Assembly (NCBI GenBank): GCA_004347925.1
Contig: QNVD01000295.1
Coordinates: 1 to 5,320 of the forward strand
DNA: 5,320 bases
Origin: Hadesarchaea archaeon
GTDB lineage: Archaea; Hadarchaeota; Hadarchaeia; Hadarchaeales; WYZ-LMO6
Reading direction: 5' to 3'
Each line of letters begins with the position of its first letter. The first letter of the stretch is position 1. The position numbers and the translations under genes are program-made. Shown here one piece after another: positions 1 to 5,319 of this stretch. A model generated the notes under the pieces. The model did not search any database and had not been told where the DNA came from. It saw only the letters and a list, made by a program, of their open reading frames with translations.

Positions 1-1
1 C

Positions 2-832
2 GGGAGGGAGGAGAACCTGGGGGCCCACCTGGGAAGGCCGGGTTTCACCTTCCTGAGGGGGGACATTCTGGATCCGGAGGCCTTGGGTAGGGCGGTGGAG
101 GGGGTGGAGGCGGTGATCCACGAGGCCGCCCAGATAAGCGTCCCCCTCTCCTTCGAGAGGCCGGAGCTCACCAGGGAGGTGAACGTGATGGGGACGCGCC
201 TGCTGCTGGAGGCCTGCGCCAGGGAGGGGGTGAGGAGGTTCGTCTACGCCTCATCCTGCGCCGTATACGGGAACCCCGGGCGCCTTCCGGTGGACGAGGA
301 GACCCCTCCCTCCCCCCTCTCCCCCTATGCCCTCTCCAAGCTGGAGGCGGAGGGGGAGTGCCTGAGGTTCTTCAGGGAGAGGGGGCTGGAGACGGTCTGC
401 CTGAGGTACTTCAACGTCTACGGCCCTAGGCAGGGGGGAGGGGAGTACGCGGGGGTGATCGTGAGGTTCCTGGAGCGCCTGGGGAGGGACCTGCCGCCCA
501 TCATCCACGGGGACGGGAGGCAGACCAGGGACTTCGTTTACGTGAGGGACGTGGCCAGGGCCAACCTCCTGGCCCTAACCTCCCCGAAGGCACCGGGAAG
601 GGTGGTGAACGTGGGGACGGGAAGGGAGACCAGCATCCTGGAGCTCTGCCGCCTGCTGCTGAGGCTCACGGGGAAAAAGGTGGAGCCCGTGCACGCGGAG
701 CCCAGGATGGGGGACGTGAGGAGGAGCGTGGCGGACGTGAGGAGGGCCAGGGAGGTGCTGGGCTTCGAGGCCAGGGTCACGCTGGAGGAGGGCCTCAGGG
801 AGCTCCTCTTCTCCCTGGGATGGAGGGTTTGA
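2..832 (+). CDS. NAD-dependent nucleotide-sugar epimerase/dehydratase, UDP-glucose 4-epimerase-like (5' end off window)
   Basis: Extended short-chain dehydrogenase of the WcaG/GalE type; cytoplasmic, probably epimerising or dehydrating an NDP-hexose for glycan synthesis. The frame is open from base 2, so the gene starts off the left edge: 276 residues are visible and roughly 35 are missing, including the GxxGxxG NAD-binding loop. Counting from base 2, I see GDILD (20-24, end of a Rossmann strand), HEAAQ (about 40-44), the catalytic triad Ser85, Tyr109 and Lys113 (ASSCAVYG, then YALSK, 24 residues apart), RYFNVYGPRQ (135-144), RDFVYVRDV (176-184), NVGTG, and a C-terminal ADVRRAREVLGF segment typical of the family. 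A TTG at 83 could start a shorter protein but would discard the conserved GDILD strand, so I reject it. Substrate cannot be told: GalE, UDP-glucuronate epimerase and dTDP-glucose dehydratase relatives share these motifs. Confidence 0.92.
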   Translation, partial: GREENLGAHLGRPGFTFLRGDILDPEALGRAVEGVEAVIHEAAQISVPLSFERPELTREVNVMGTRLLLEACAREGVRRFVYASSCAVYGNPGRLPVDEETPPSPLSPYALSKLEAEGECLRFFRERGLETVCLRYFNVYGPRQGGGEYAGVIVRFLERLGRDLPPIIHGDGRQTRDFVYVRDVARANLLALTSPKAPGRVVNVGTGRETSILELCRLLLRLTGKKVEPVHAEPRMGDVRRSVADVRRAREVLGFEARVTLEEGLRELLFSLGWRV

Positions 833-858
833 CGCAGGCCTCGGTAGATTCTGGTACC

Positions 859-866
859 ATTATATG
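859..866 (+). promoter_or_regulatory. Archaeal TATA-like box for the HEPN/nucleotidyltransferase operon
   Basis: The A/T-rich octamer attatatg lies in the short GC-rich spacer after the epimerase stop. Its centre is about 26 nt before the ATG at 889, the usual distance from a TATA box to an archaeal transcription start, so the mRNA would begin at or next to the start codon. There is no Shine-Dalgarno match in the pyrimidine-rich stretch just before the ATG, which agrees with a leaderless message. I see no convincing A-rich BRE upstream. Prediction from spacing and composition only. Confidence 0.5.
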
Positions 867-888
867 GGCCTCCTTCCATCTTTTGGCG

Positions 889-1245
889 ATGAGAGAGCTC
901 CTGGAGAGGGCCAGAAGGTTCCTGAGGGAGGCCGAGGACGACGTGAGGAAGGAGTTCTTCGACCTCGCCGCCTTTCACCTCGAGCAGGCCCTCCAGCTGC
1001 TCCTCAAGTACAGGCTGTCCGAGAAGGTGGGATACTTCTCCAAAACCCATTCCCTCTCCGCCCTCGTGGAGGAGATAGGGGAAATCGAACCCGAACTATC
1101 CAGGTTCCTGGGGGAGAACAGGAGGTTCGTGAGGGAGCTGGAAAGGGCCTACATAGGGGCGAGGTATCTGCCCTTCCAGTACGGGAGGGAGGAGGTGGAG
1201 GAGCTGCTGGGCTTCGTCAGGAGGGTTTTCGAGGGCTGGGGATGA
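889..1245 (+). CDS. HEPN domain protein (PF05168-like), partner of the adjacent nucleotidyltransferase
   Basis: A 118-residue, all-helical protein matching the small archaeal HEPN family. Landmarks: an N-terminal helix with FLREAEDDV (11-19), the core helix FDLAAFHLEQALQLLLKY (24-41), a KTHSL turn (52-56), and a last pair of helices containing LERAYIGARYLPF (84-96) and REEVEELLGFVRRVFE. HEPN proteins next to minimal nucleotidyltransferases usually form hetero-oligomers; in some systems the HEPN is an RNase toxin that the transferase silences by adding AMP to a tyrosine. The R-x4-6-H RNase motif is absent: no Arg has a His 4-6 residues after it. The protein may therefore be a non-nucleolytic, nucleotide- or partner-binding subunit. 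The ATG at 889 is preferred over an in-frame ATG at 820 because the domain begins here and a TATA-like box lies between them. It overlaps the next gene by ATGA, implying translational coupling and a heteromeric complex. Confidence 0.87.
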   Translation: MRELLERARRFLREAEDDVRKEFFDLAAFHLEQALQLLLKYRLSEKVGYFSKTHSLSALVEEIGEIEPELSRFLGENRRFVRELERAYIGARYLPFQYGREEVEELLGFVRRVFEGWG

Positions 1246-1592
1246 GGTTCAGCACCGTTCTCCTCAGGATAGTGCAGAGGAAGGAGGAGATCTTCAGGAA
1301 CTACAGGGAGTACGGGAGGAGGTTGAAGGAGGCCTTCAGGGAGGTGCTGGGGGACGGGGGGGTGAGGGTCATCATCTTCGGGAGCGTGGTGAGGGGGAAC
1401 TACTCTCCCCTGAGCGATCTGGACGTGCTGGTGGTGAGCAGGAGAGCCGGGGAGGTGAGGTACGGGGAGACCGTGGAGAGGGTGGAGGAAAAGCTGGGGG
1501 AGAGGCTGGTGGGGGTGGAGTTCCACCTGGTCACTCCCGAGGTCTTCGAGGGGTGGTACAGGAAGTTCCTGGACGTGTATGAGGAGGTTTGA
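1242..1592 (+). CDS. Minimal nucleotidyltransferase (MNT, NTP_transf_2 fold), partner of HEPN
   Basis: A 116-residue DNA polymerase beta-superfamily transferase. The signature is complete: GS (47-48) and RG (51-52) in FGSVVRGNYSPLSDLDVLVV, with catalytic carboxylates Asp59 and Asp61, and a likely third metal ligand Glu93 in VEFHLVTPEVFE. The HLVTPE..E.WY ending is characteristic of archaeal MNTs coded beside HEPN genes. An N-terminal helix (about 1-36) precedes the catalytic core. Members transfer a nucleotide, often AMP, to a partner protein; in characterised HEPN/MNT pairs the target is a tyrosine of the HEPN. The ATG at 1242 overlaps the HEPN stop (ATGA) and has GAGG at 1231-1234, six nt ahead. 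The frame is open much further upstream, but that part is the HEPN gene in another frame. The active site looks intact, so an enzymatically active transferase is expected; substrate is inferred from family only. Confidence 0.94.
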   Translation: MRFSTVLLRIVQRKEEIFRNYREYGRRLKEAFREVLGDGGVRVIIFGSVVRGNYSPLSDLDVLVVSRRAGEVRYGETVERVEEKLGERLVGVEFHLVTPEVFEGWYRKFLDVYEEV

Positions 1593-1825
1593 GTCGGAGG
1601 ACGGTACGCACCGCGGAGATGGAGGCAACACGTTTGCAGGAGAATCCTGCTGGGAGGGAACATCATCGCCGGGAGGCTCCTGGGTCTTGGTGTTCAGCTA
1701 CAATCCTGCATCACGCCTGCACTGCAGATCCTGGTAGAGCCCGAAGGCAGTGACAGGAGGGGGCGGGGGACACCGGTCCAAATGCCTCTCAGCCCCGCTC
1801 GGCCCGGTTTCCCCCACCGTGGCGG
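1593..1825. other. Non-coding spacer between the nucleotidyltransferase and transaldolase genes
   Basis: No convincing gene lies here. Base use differs from the flanks: it is less purine-biased and has codon-like triplets (CGT, CAT, TGT) that the real genes avoid. An ATG at 1619 opens a 44-codon frame ending at 1753, but the peptide is Arg/His/Cys-rich, low in hydrophobic residues and resembles no family I know. The words aatcctgc (1643-1650 and 1702-1709) and gatcctgg (about 1727) recur. I see no tRNA, box C/D sRNA or CRISPR repeat. It probably holds the end of the upstream transcript and the upstream part of the transaldolase promoter. Confidence 0.5.
1636..1650. repeat. Perfect 6-bp inverted repeat with 3-nt loop
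   Basis: gcagga-gaa-tcctgc forms a perfect six-pair stem 43 nt after the nucleotidyltransferase stop. One arm (tcctgc) recurs at 1704-1709, so alternative pairing is possible. No T run follows, so it is not a classical terminator; it could stabilise the 3' end of the mRNA or be chance. Confidence 0.4.
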
Positions 1826-1833
1826 ATAAATAT
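1826..1833 (+). promoter_or_regulatory. Archaeal TATA-like box for the transaldolase/DUF1614 unit
   Basis: ataaatat is the clearest A/T octamer in the spacer, flanked by GC-rich sequence. Its centre is about 26 nt before the ATG at 1855, which places the transcription start at or within a base or two of the start codon. A GAGG (1845-1848) with six-nt spacing also precedes the ATG, but would lie outside the mRNA if transcription starts where the box predicts. The box falls inside the longer open frame that begins at 1750, supporting 1855 as the real start. Confidence 0.6.
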
Positions 1834-1854
1834 GGGCCGGGAGAGAGGGGAAGG

Positions 1855-2745
1855 ATGCAGCTCTTCGTGGACACCGCCAAGCTCTCCGAGATAAGGGAGG
1901 CCATGGGCTGGGGGGTGGTGGACGGGATAACCACCAACCCCTCCCTCCTGAGGGCGGCCGTGGAGGGGGAGGGCTCCAGATCCCTTGAGGAGCACGTGAG
2001 GGAGATCTGCAGGCTGGCGGGTAAGGGAAGGCCCGTGAGCCTGGAGGTGATGGGGCTGAAGGCGGAGGAGATGGTGGAGGAGGCCAGGATCCTCCACAGG
2101 AAGTTCAACCCCGTGGCCAGGAACGTGGTGATCAAGATCCCGGTCTGCACCTCCACGGGGGAGGGGGGGGAGGAGGAGGGGATAAAGGCCCTCAGGGAGC
2201 TGGCCAGGCTCAGGATCCCCACCAACGCCACCCTGGTGATGACACCCGAGCAGGCCCTGCTGGCGGCCAAGGCGGGGGCGAGGTACGTGAGCCCCTTCGC
2301 GGGCAGGATAGACGACCTGGTGAGGAGCAGGCTGGGCATACCCTTCGGGAAGTACGACTACTTCGACTTCTCCCTCCTCAGGAGGCTGGCCGAGAGGAGG
2401 CTGGAGGAGATCGCGGGGAGGGGGGGAGGGCTGGGGGAGCTGTACCAGGACGCGGAGGTGAGGGCGCTGGCGGATCCCGGGGGGAACCAGGGGATCCTCA
2501 GCGGGGTGGAGCTGGTCAGGAGCACGGTGAAGATCCTGAGGTATTACAGGTTCAGGACGAAGGTGATAGCCTCCAGCCTACGGCACCCCAGGCAGGTGAG
2601 GGAGGTGGCGGAGGCGGGGGCGGACATAGCCACGGTCCCCTTCCAGGTGCTCAAGGCCATGCTCAGGCACCCCAAGACCGAGGAGGGCGTCAGGCTCTTC
2701 ACCCAGGACGCGGAGAAGGCGGGGTACCGGGAGCTCTTCGGGTGA
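1855..2745 (+). CDS. Transaldolase/fructose-6-phosphate aldolase family protein with large insertion
   Basis: A 296-residue TIM-barrel Schiff-base aldolase of the TalC/MipB type; cytoplasmic, transferring or cleaving a dihydroxyacetone unit of sugar phosphates. Motifs: FVDTAKLSEIREA with Asp6, DGITTNPSLL (23-32, Asn28), NVVIKIPV with the Schiff-base Lys94, NATLVMTPEQALLAAKAGA (124-142), SPFAGRIDD (146-154), IASSLRHPRQV (238-248) and ADIATVPFQVLKAMLRHP near the end. Classical small transaldolases have about 215-220 residues. The surplus is mostly residues 155-216, between SPFAGR and the helix before IASSLR, plus a short Gly/Glu-rich insertion after IKIPV (about 98-108). All core catalytic positions are present, so the protein should be active; I cannot tell transaldolase from fructose-6-phosphate aldolase. 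The ATG at 1855 starts exactly at the first barrel strand. An upstream ATG at 1750 would add 35 unrelated residues and span the TATA-like box. DUF1614 follows after 4 nt. Confidence 0.92.
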   Translation: MQLFVDTAKLSEIREAMGWGVVDGITTNPSLLRAAVEGEGSRSLEEHVREICRLAGKGRPVSLEVMGLKAEEMVEEARILHRKFNPVARNVVIKIPVCTSTGEGGEEEGIKALRELARLRIPTNATLVMTPEQALLAAKAGARYVSPFAGRIDDLVRSRLGIPFGKYDYFDFSLLRRLAERRLEEIAGRGGGLGELYQDAEVRALADPGGNQGILSGVELVRSTVKILRYYRFRTKVIASSLRHPRQVREVAEAGADIATVPFQVLKAMLRHPKTEEGVRLFTQDAEKAGYRELFG

Positions 2746-2749
2746 AGGT

Positions 2750-3424
2750 TTGAGGAGGCTCCTCTACCTCCCCCTCGCCCTTCCCCTCTTCCTCCTCCTG
2801 GTCCTCCTGGCCCTCCTCTTCCCCCTCCTGATGGGTGAGGCCTTCAGGAGGCTGGGCCTTCCCCCCTTCCTGGCCCTGCAGCTCCTCCTCCTCTCCCTGC
2901 TGGGGAGCGCGGTCAACCTTCCGGTGAGGACCCTGAGGAGGGAGGAGGAGGTGGTGAGGGTGGAGGTGAGGGGGATCTACGGCTTCCTCTACCCCGTGCT
3001 GGTGACGGGGAGGGAGGAGAGGAGGGTGGTGGTGGCGGTGAACCTGGGAGGGGCGGTGATCCCCCTCCTCCTCTGCGGCTTCCTCCTGCTCAGGTTCGGC
3101 TCCCAGCTCACCTGGAGGATCCCCCTGGGCGTCCTGCTGGTAACCCTCTTCTGCTGGAGGCTGGCCAGGCCCGTCAGGGGGGTGGGGATCGTGATGCCCG
3201 CCCTCCTCCCTCCCCTCTTCTCCGCCCTGGTGGCTCTCCTCCTGGGAGGGGGGAGCGCCGCCCCCCTGGCCTACCTGTCCGGGACGCTGGGGACGCTCCT
3301 AGGGGCCGACCTGCTGAACCTGCGGAAGGTGGAGGGGCTGGGGGCGCCGGTGGTGAGCATAGGAGGGGCGGGCACCTTCGACGGGATCTTCCTCACGGGG
3401 GTCTTCTCCGTTCTGCTGGTCTAG
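2750..3424 (+). CDS. DUF1614 family multi-pass membrane protein
   Basis: A 224-residue integral membrane protein of unknown function, recognised as DUF1614 from its conserved blocks: SAVNLPVR (53-60), VAVNLGGAVIP (95-105), LARPVRGVGIVMPAL (138-152), SGTLGTLLGADLLNL (177-191) and SIGGAGTFDGIFLTG (203-217). About seven hydrophobic segments are visible: roughly 4-27, 38-56, 93-114, 122-137, 146-166, 171-188 and 203-223. A charged loop (61-74, LRREEEVVRVEVR) follows the second, and an RR-containing turn (88-92) precedes the third. The start is a TTG 4 nt after the transaldolase stop, with GGTGA (2741-2745) as ribosome site; the next in-frame ATG at 2831 would delete the first membrane segment. 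The tight spacing implies one transcript with the transaldolase. The polar Asp186 and Asp211 within conserved Gly-rich segments look functional, but no activity is established to my knowledge. Confidence 0.87.
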   Translation: MRRLLYLPLALPLFLLLVLLALLFPLLMGEAFRRLGLPPFLALQLLLLSLLGSAVNLPVRTLRREEEVVRVEVRGIYGFLYPVLVTGREERRVVVAVNLGGAVIPLLLCGFLLLRFGSQLTWRIPLGVLLVTLFCWRLARPVRGVGIVMPALLPPLFSALVALLLGGGSAAPLAYLSGTLGTLLGADLLNLRKVEGLGAPVVSIGGAGTFDGIFLTGVFSVLLV

Positions 3425-3461
3425 GGGATCCGAACCATTCCGGTGAGAACGGCATCGTTTT
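3408..3461 (+). terminator. Possible 3'-end structure in the convergent spacer
   Basis: A perfect 7-bp inverted repeat, ccgttct (3408-3414) and agaacgg (3446-3452), spans the DUF1614 stop and is followed by TTTT at 3458-3461, the only T run nearby. The 31-nt loop is long for an intrinsic terminator, and archaeal termination depends mainly on the T tract, which is short here. A weak candidate for the end of the rightward transcript; the leftward strand shows no matching T run. Confidence 0.25.
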
Positions 3462-3467
3462 GGGGGG

Positions 3468-4480
3468 CTACAGGTGCTCGTAGAACTCCCGGGGGCTCAG
3501 CTCCCTGAACTGCCCAGTCTCCGCCAGGTGCCTCCTCAGGTCCAGGCAGAGGTGGCACTTGGAGACGTAATCCCCCTCCCTTTCCCTGTAGCCCAGCTCC
3601 ACCGCCAGCTCGTACAGGAGCCTCAGGTCCCTCACCAGGGCTCCCAGGACGGGCCTCTCCTCCAGGTCCACCCCGGAGAGGATCCCCTCCAGGTCCTCCG
3701 CCTCCCCCAGGGAGAGGCCCCGCAGTACCCCGCCACGTAGTTCCCCAGGCAGTCCAGGTGGACGTGCCAGGGCCTGGTGAGCTCCCGGAGGCAGGACTCC
3801 CCGAAGAAGTCCTCCGCCCTCCTCCTCCCGTAGAGCTCCCCCAGCACCCCCTCCAGCCTGTACACGGCCCTTCCCATGGGGAGCAGCTCGGCGTGCAGGA
3901 GGCTGCGGGATCCGAAGAGCTCCAGGTACCTCTCGAAGGAGAGGGTGCCGCGGAGGCCCAGCCTCCTGAAGAGGTGGTAGAAGAAGGGCTGGTAGACCAG
4001 GACGTTCTCCCCGAAGACCTCCGAGCCCACGCGCACCGCCCTCTCCACCCTCTCGAAGGGCACGTGCTCCACCACGAAGGGGTTCACGCTCACCAGCAGC
4101 CCCCGGAGCCCGGCCTCCCTCAGCTGGAGGAGCCTCTCCCTGGTGGTCTCCTCGTCCGTGCACCAGAAGGAGTTGGTCTCCACGAAGGTGGAGGGAAGGC
4201 CCATCCCCGCCGCCCTCCTCACCGCCCTCAGCAGGAGCCCGAAGTTGAGGAAGGGCTCCCCTCCGGTGAGGTGGAGGCCGTAGTTGATGCCTATCCCCCC
4301 TCCCGGGGCCCCCACTAGCCTGCCCCGGAGGCCCTCCAGCATCCTCCCCAGCCTGCCCTCCGGAAGCCGCCCCTCCCTCCAGCCCGGGGAGCAGGCGTAC
4401 ATGCAGTGCCTGCACTCCCCGCTGCACCGGTAGGACAGGATGATGCCGGCGGAGACGGGCTCGGGAATCCTCAGCCTCAT
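3468..4480 (-). CDS. Radical SAM protein with C-terminal SPASM/twitch-like cysteines; interrupted by a one-base frameshift
   Basis: A radical SAM enzyme of 337 residues if the frame is restored. It starts at ATG 4480-4478, overlapping the ligase stop by ATGA, with GGAGG (4490-4486) 5 nt ahead. The cluster motif C-x3-C-x2-C is Cys19, Cys23 and Cys26 (YRCSGECRHC), with an extra Cys30. The SAM-binding GGEP is at 72-75 (HLTGGEPFLN), followed by VETNSFWCTDEE (99-109) and VSVNPFVVEHVPFERV. The C-terminal third has Cys230, Cys244, Cys253 and a CHLC pair (309, 312), resembling ligands of an auxiliary [4Fe-4S] cluster in SPASM/twitch proteins. After residue 254 (GYCG) the frame changes: read straight on it gives an unrelated Trp/Arg-rich tail ending at 3632 (282 residues). 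One extra G in the run at 3721-3718 restores GLSLGEAEDLEG and 83 family-like residues to the stop at 3468. I recognise the family only as an archaeal radical SAM group; substrate unknown. It may be a mutant, a sequencing artefact or a recoded gene. Confidence 0.88.
3701..3721 (-). other. Frameshift site: G4 run followed directly by a hairpin
   Basis: In the radical SAM mRNA sense, GGGG (3721-3718) is followed without spacing by CCTCTCC (3717-3711), loop CTG, and GGGGAGG (3707-3701): seven pairs with one G-T. The good reading frame ends at GYCG and resumes one base earlier, so the sequence is short by one G, or a ribosome or polymerase would have to slip back one base here. The context suits a polymerase or sequencing deletion. 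Translational slippage is less likely because the hairpin abuts the run and no canonical slippery heptamer is seen. Confidence 0.75.
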
Positions 4481-5319
4481 CGGCCCCTCCCCTGCCCCTC
4501 GAAGATCTCCCTGACCTCCGCCAGCGTGCTCGCCTCCCCTGGCCTCTTGTCCTCCCTTATCCTGACGATTCTGGCCAGCCTGAGGGCCATGCCGCAGGGG
4601 TACTTCGGGCTCCTCTGGATCTCGCTGTAGGCCACCTCCACCACCACCTCGGGCTTCACCCAGACCCTCCTCCCCTCCGAGGAGACCTGAAGGGAGAGGA
4701 GCCTCCCCGTCATCTCCTCCAGCTCCCTGTCCGTCAGCCCCTTGAAGGTCTTCCCCACCACCTCGAACTTCCCCCTCTGCTCGTCCAGGGCGGCCAGGTA
4801 GTAGTCGGAGAGGTACCTGGCCCTCCTCCCGTGCCCCCACTCCGCCCCCACGATCACCAGGTCCAGGGTCCCCGGCACGGGCTTGATCTTCAGCCAGAGC
4901 TTCTCCCTGGCTCCGGGAAGGTAGGGGCCGTCCAGCCTCTTGGCCACCACCCCCTCGTGGCCCCCCTCCCTGGCCCTCCTCAGGAACCCCTCCGCCTCCT
5001 GGGCACTGGAGGTCACGATCCTCTCCGTTAGGAGCTCGGGGCAGAGCCCCTCCAGCCTCACCCTCCTCTCGGAGTAGGGGAGGTCCAGCAGGGGCTCCCC
5101 GTCCAGGTAGAGGAGGTCGAAGAGGTAGAGCCTCACGGGCACCTCCCCCCTCGCCCTCTCCACCCCCCTCTCCCTCCTGAACCTGCGGAGGAGGTACTGG
5201 AAGGGGAGGGGCCTCTCCCCCTCCACCGCCACCACCTCCCCGTCCAGGATGGCCCCCCTGACCCCCAGCCCCCTCACCCCCTCCACCACTTCCGGAAGGC
5301 TCTCCGTGACCTCCTTGAA
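4477..5319 (-). CDS. lig: ATP-dependent DNA ligase, archaeal type (5' end off window)
   Basis: The C-terminal 280 residues of an archaeal replicative ATP-dependent DNA ligase, which seals nicks between Okazaki fragments and in repair. The frame is open to the right edge, so about half the usual 550-600 residues, with the DNA-binding domain and the motif I adenylation lysine (KxDG), lie outside. Counting from 5319: motif III ILDGEVVA (24-31), then PFQYLLRRF; motif IIIa LFDLLYLDG (66-74); motif IV EGVVAK (122-127); motif V WLKIKP (142-147); the OB-fold with DLVIVGAEWGHGRR and VVGKTFKGLTDREL; EVAYSEIQRSPKYP; and motif VI RIVRIREDK (250-258). The C-terminal helical tail (EVREIFEGQ) is present. 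The valine GTG at 5289 is internal, not a start: the residues before it (FKEVTESLPE) fit the family. Its stop overlaps the start of the radical SAM gene, so the two are likely cotranscribed and translationally coupled. Every visible nucleotidyltransferase motif is intact. Confidence 0.96.
   Translation of the reverse strand, partial: FKEVTESLPEVVEGVRGLGVRGAILDGEVVAVEGERPLPFQYLLRRFRRERGVERARGEVPVRLYLFDLLYLDGEPLLDLPYSERRVRLEGLCPELLTERIVTSSAQEAEGFLRRAREGGHEGVVAKRLDGPYLPGAREKLWLKIKPVPGTLDLVIVGAEWGHGRRARYLSDYYLAALDEQRGKFEVVGKTFKGLTDRELEEMTGRLLSLQVSSEGRRVWVKPEVVVEVAYSEIQRSPKYPCGMALRLARIVRIREDKRPGEASTLAEVREIFEGQGRGR

Noticed and set aside
83..832. Epimerase starting at the TTG at 83
   Set aside because: The same frame is open to base 2 and encodes the conserved strand FLRGDILD before it, so the gene is truncated by the window edge.
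820..888. Longer HEPN protein from the ATG at 820
   Set aside because: The extra 23 residues do not match the family, overlap the epimerase end and cover the TATA-like box.
864..1241. N-terminal extension of the nucleotidyltransferase
   Set aside because: This open stretch is the HEPN gene read in another frame; it gives a low-complexity Gly/Arg-rich peptide.
1149..1631. Leftward ORF opposite the HEPN/nucleotidyltransferase genes
   Set aside because: It is a Pro/His-rich antisense shadow typical of GC-rich purine-loaded DNA, with no recognisable domain.
1619..1753. Small 44-codon ORF in the spacer
   Set aside because: Its codon use is unlike that of the neighbours, there is no clear ribosome site or domain, and the peptide is Arg/His/Cys-rich.
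1750..1854. Upstream ATG for the transaldolase at 1750
   Set aside because: It adds 35 Gly/Pro-rich residues foreign to the family and spans the putative promoter.
1593..1854. tRNA or CRISPR repeats in the spacer
   Set aside because: There is no T-loop GTTCRA motif with a matching acceptor stem and no regularly spaced direct repeats; aatcctgc occurs only twice.
2226..2245. Box C-like word (gtgatga) suggesting a C/D-box sRNA
   Set aside because: It lies inside the conserved NATLVMTPEQ coding stretch of the transaldolase, and I found no matching C', D or D' boxes at proper spacing.
4406..4630. Rightward ORF across the ligase/radical SAM junction
   Set aside because: It is a shadow of two well-supported leftward genes, with proline-rich low-complexity sequence.
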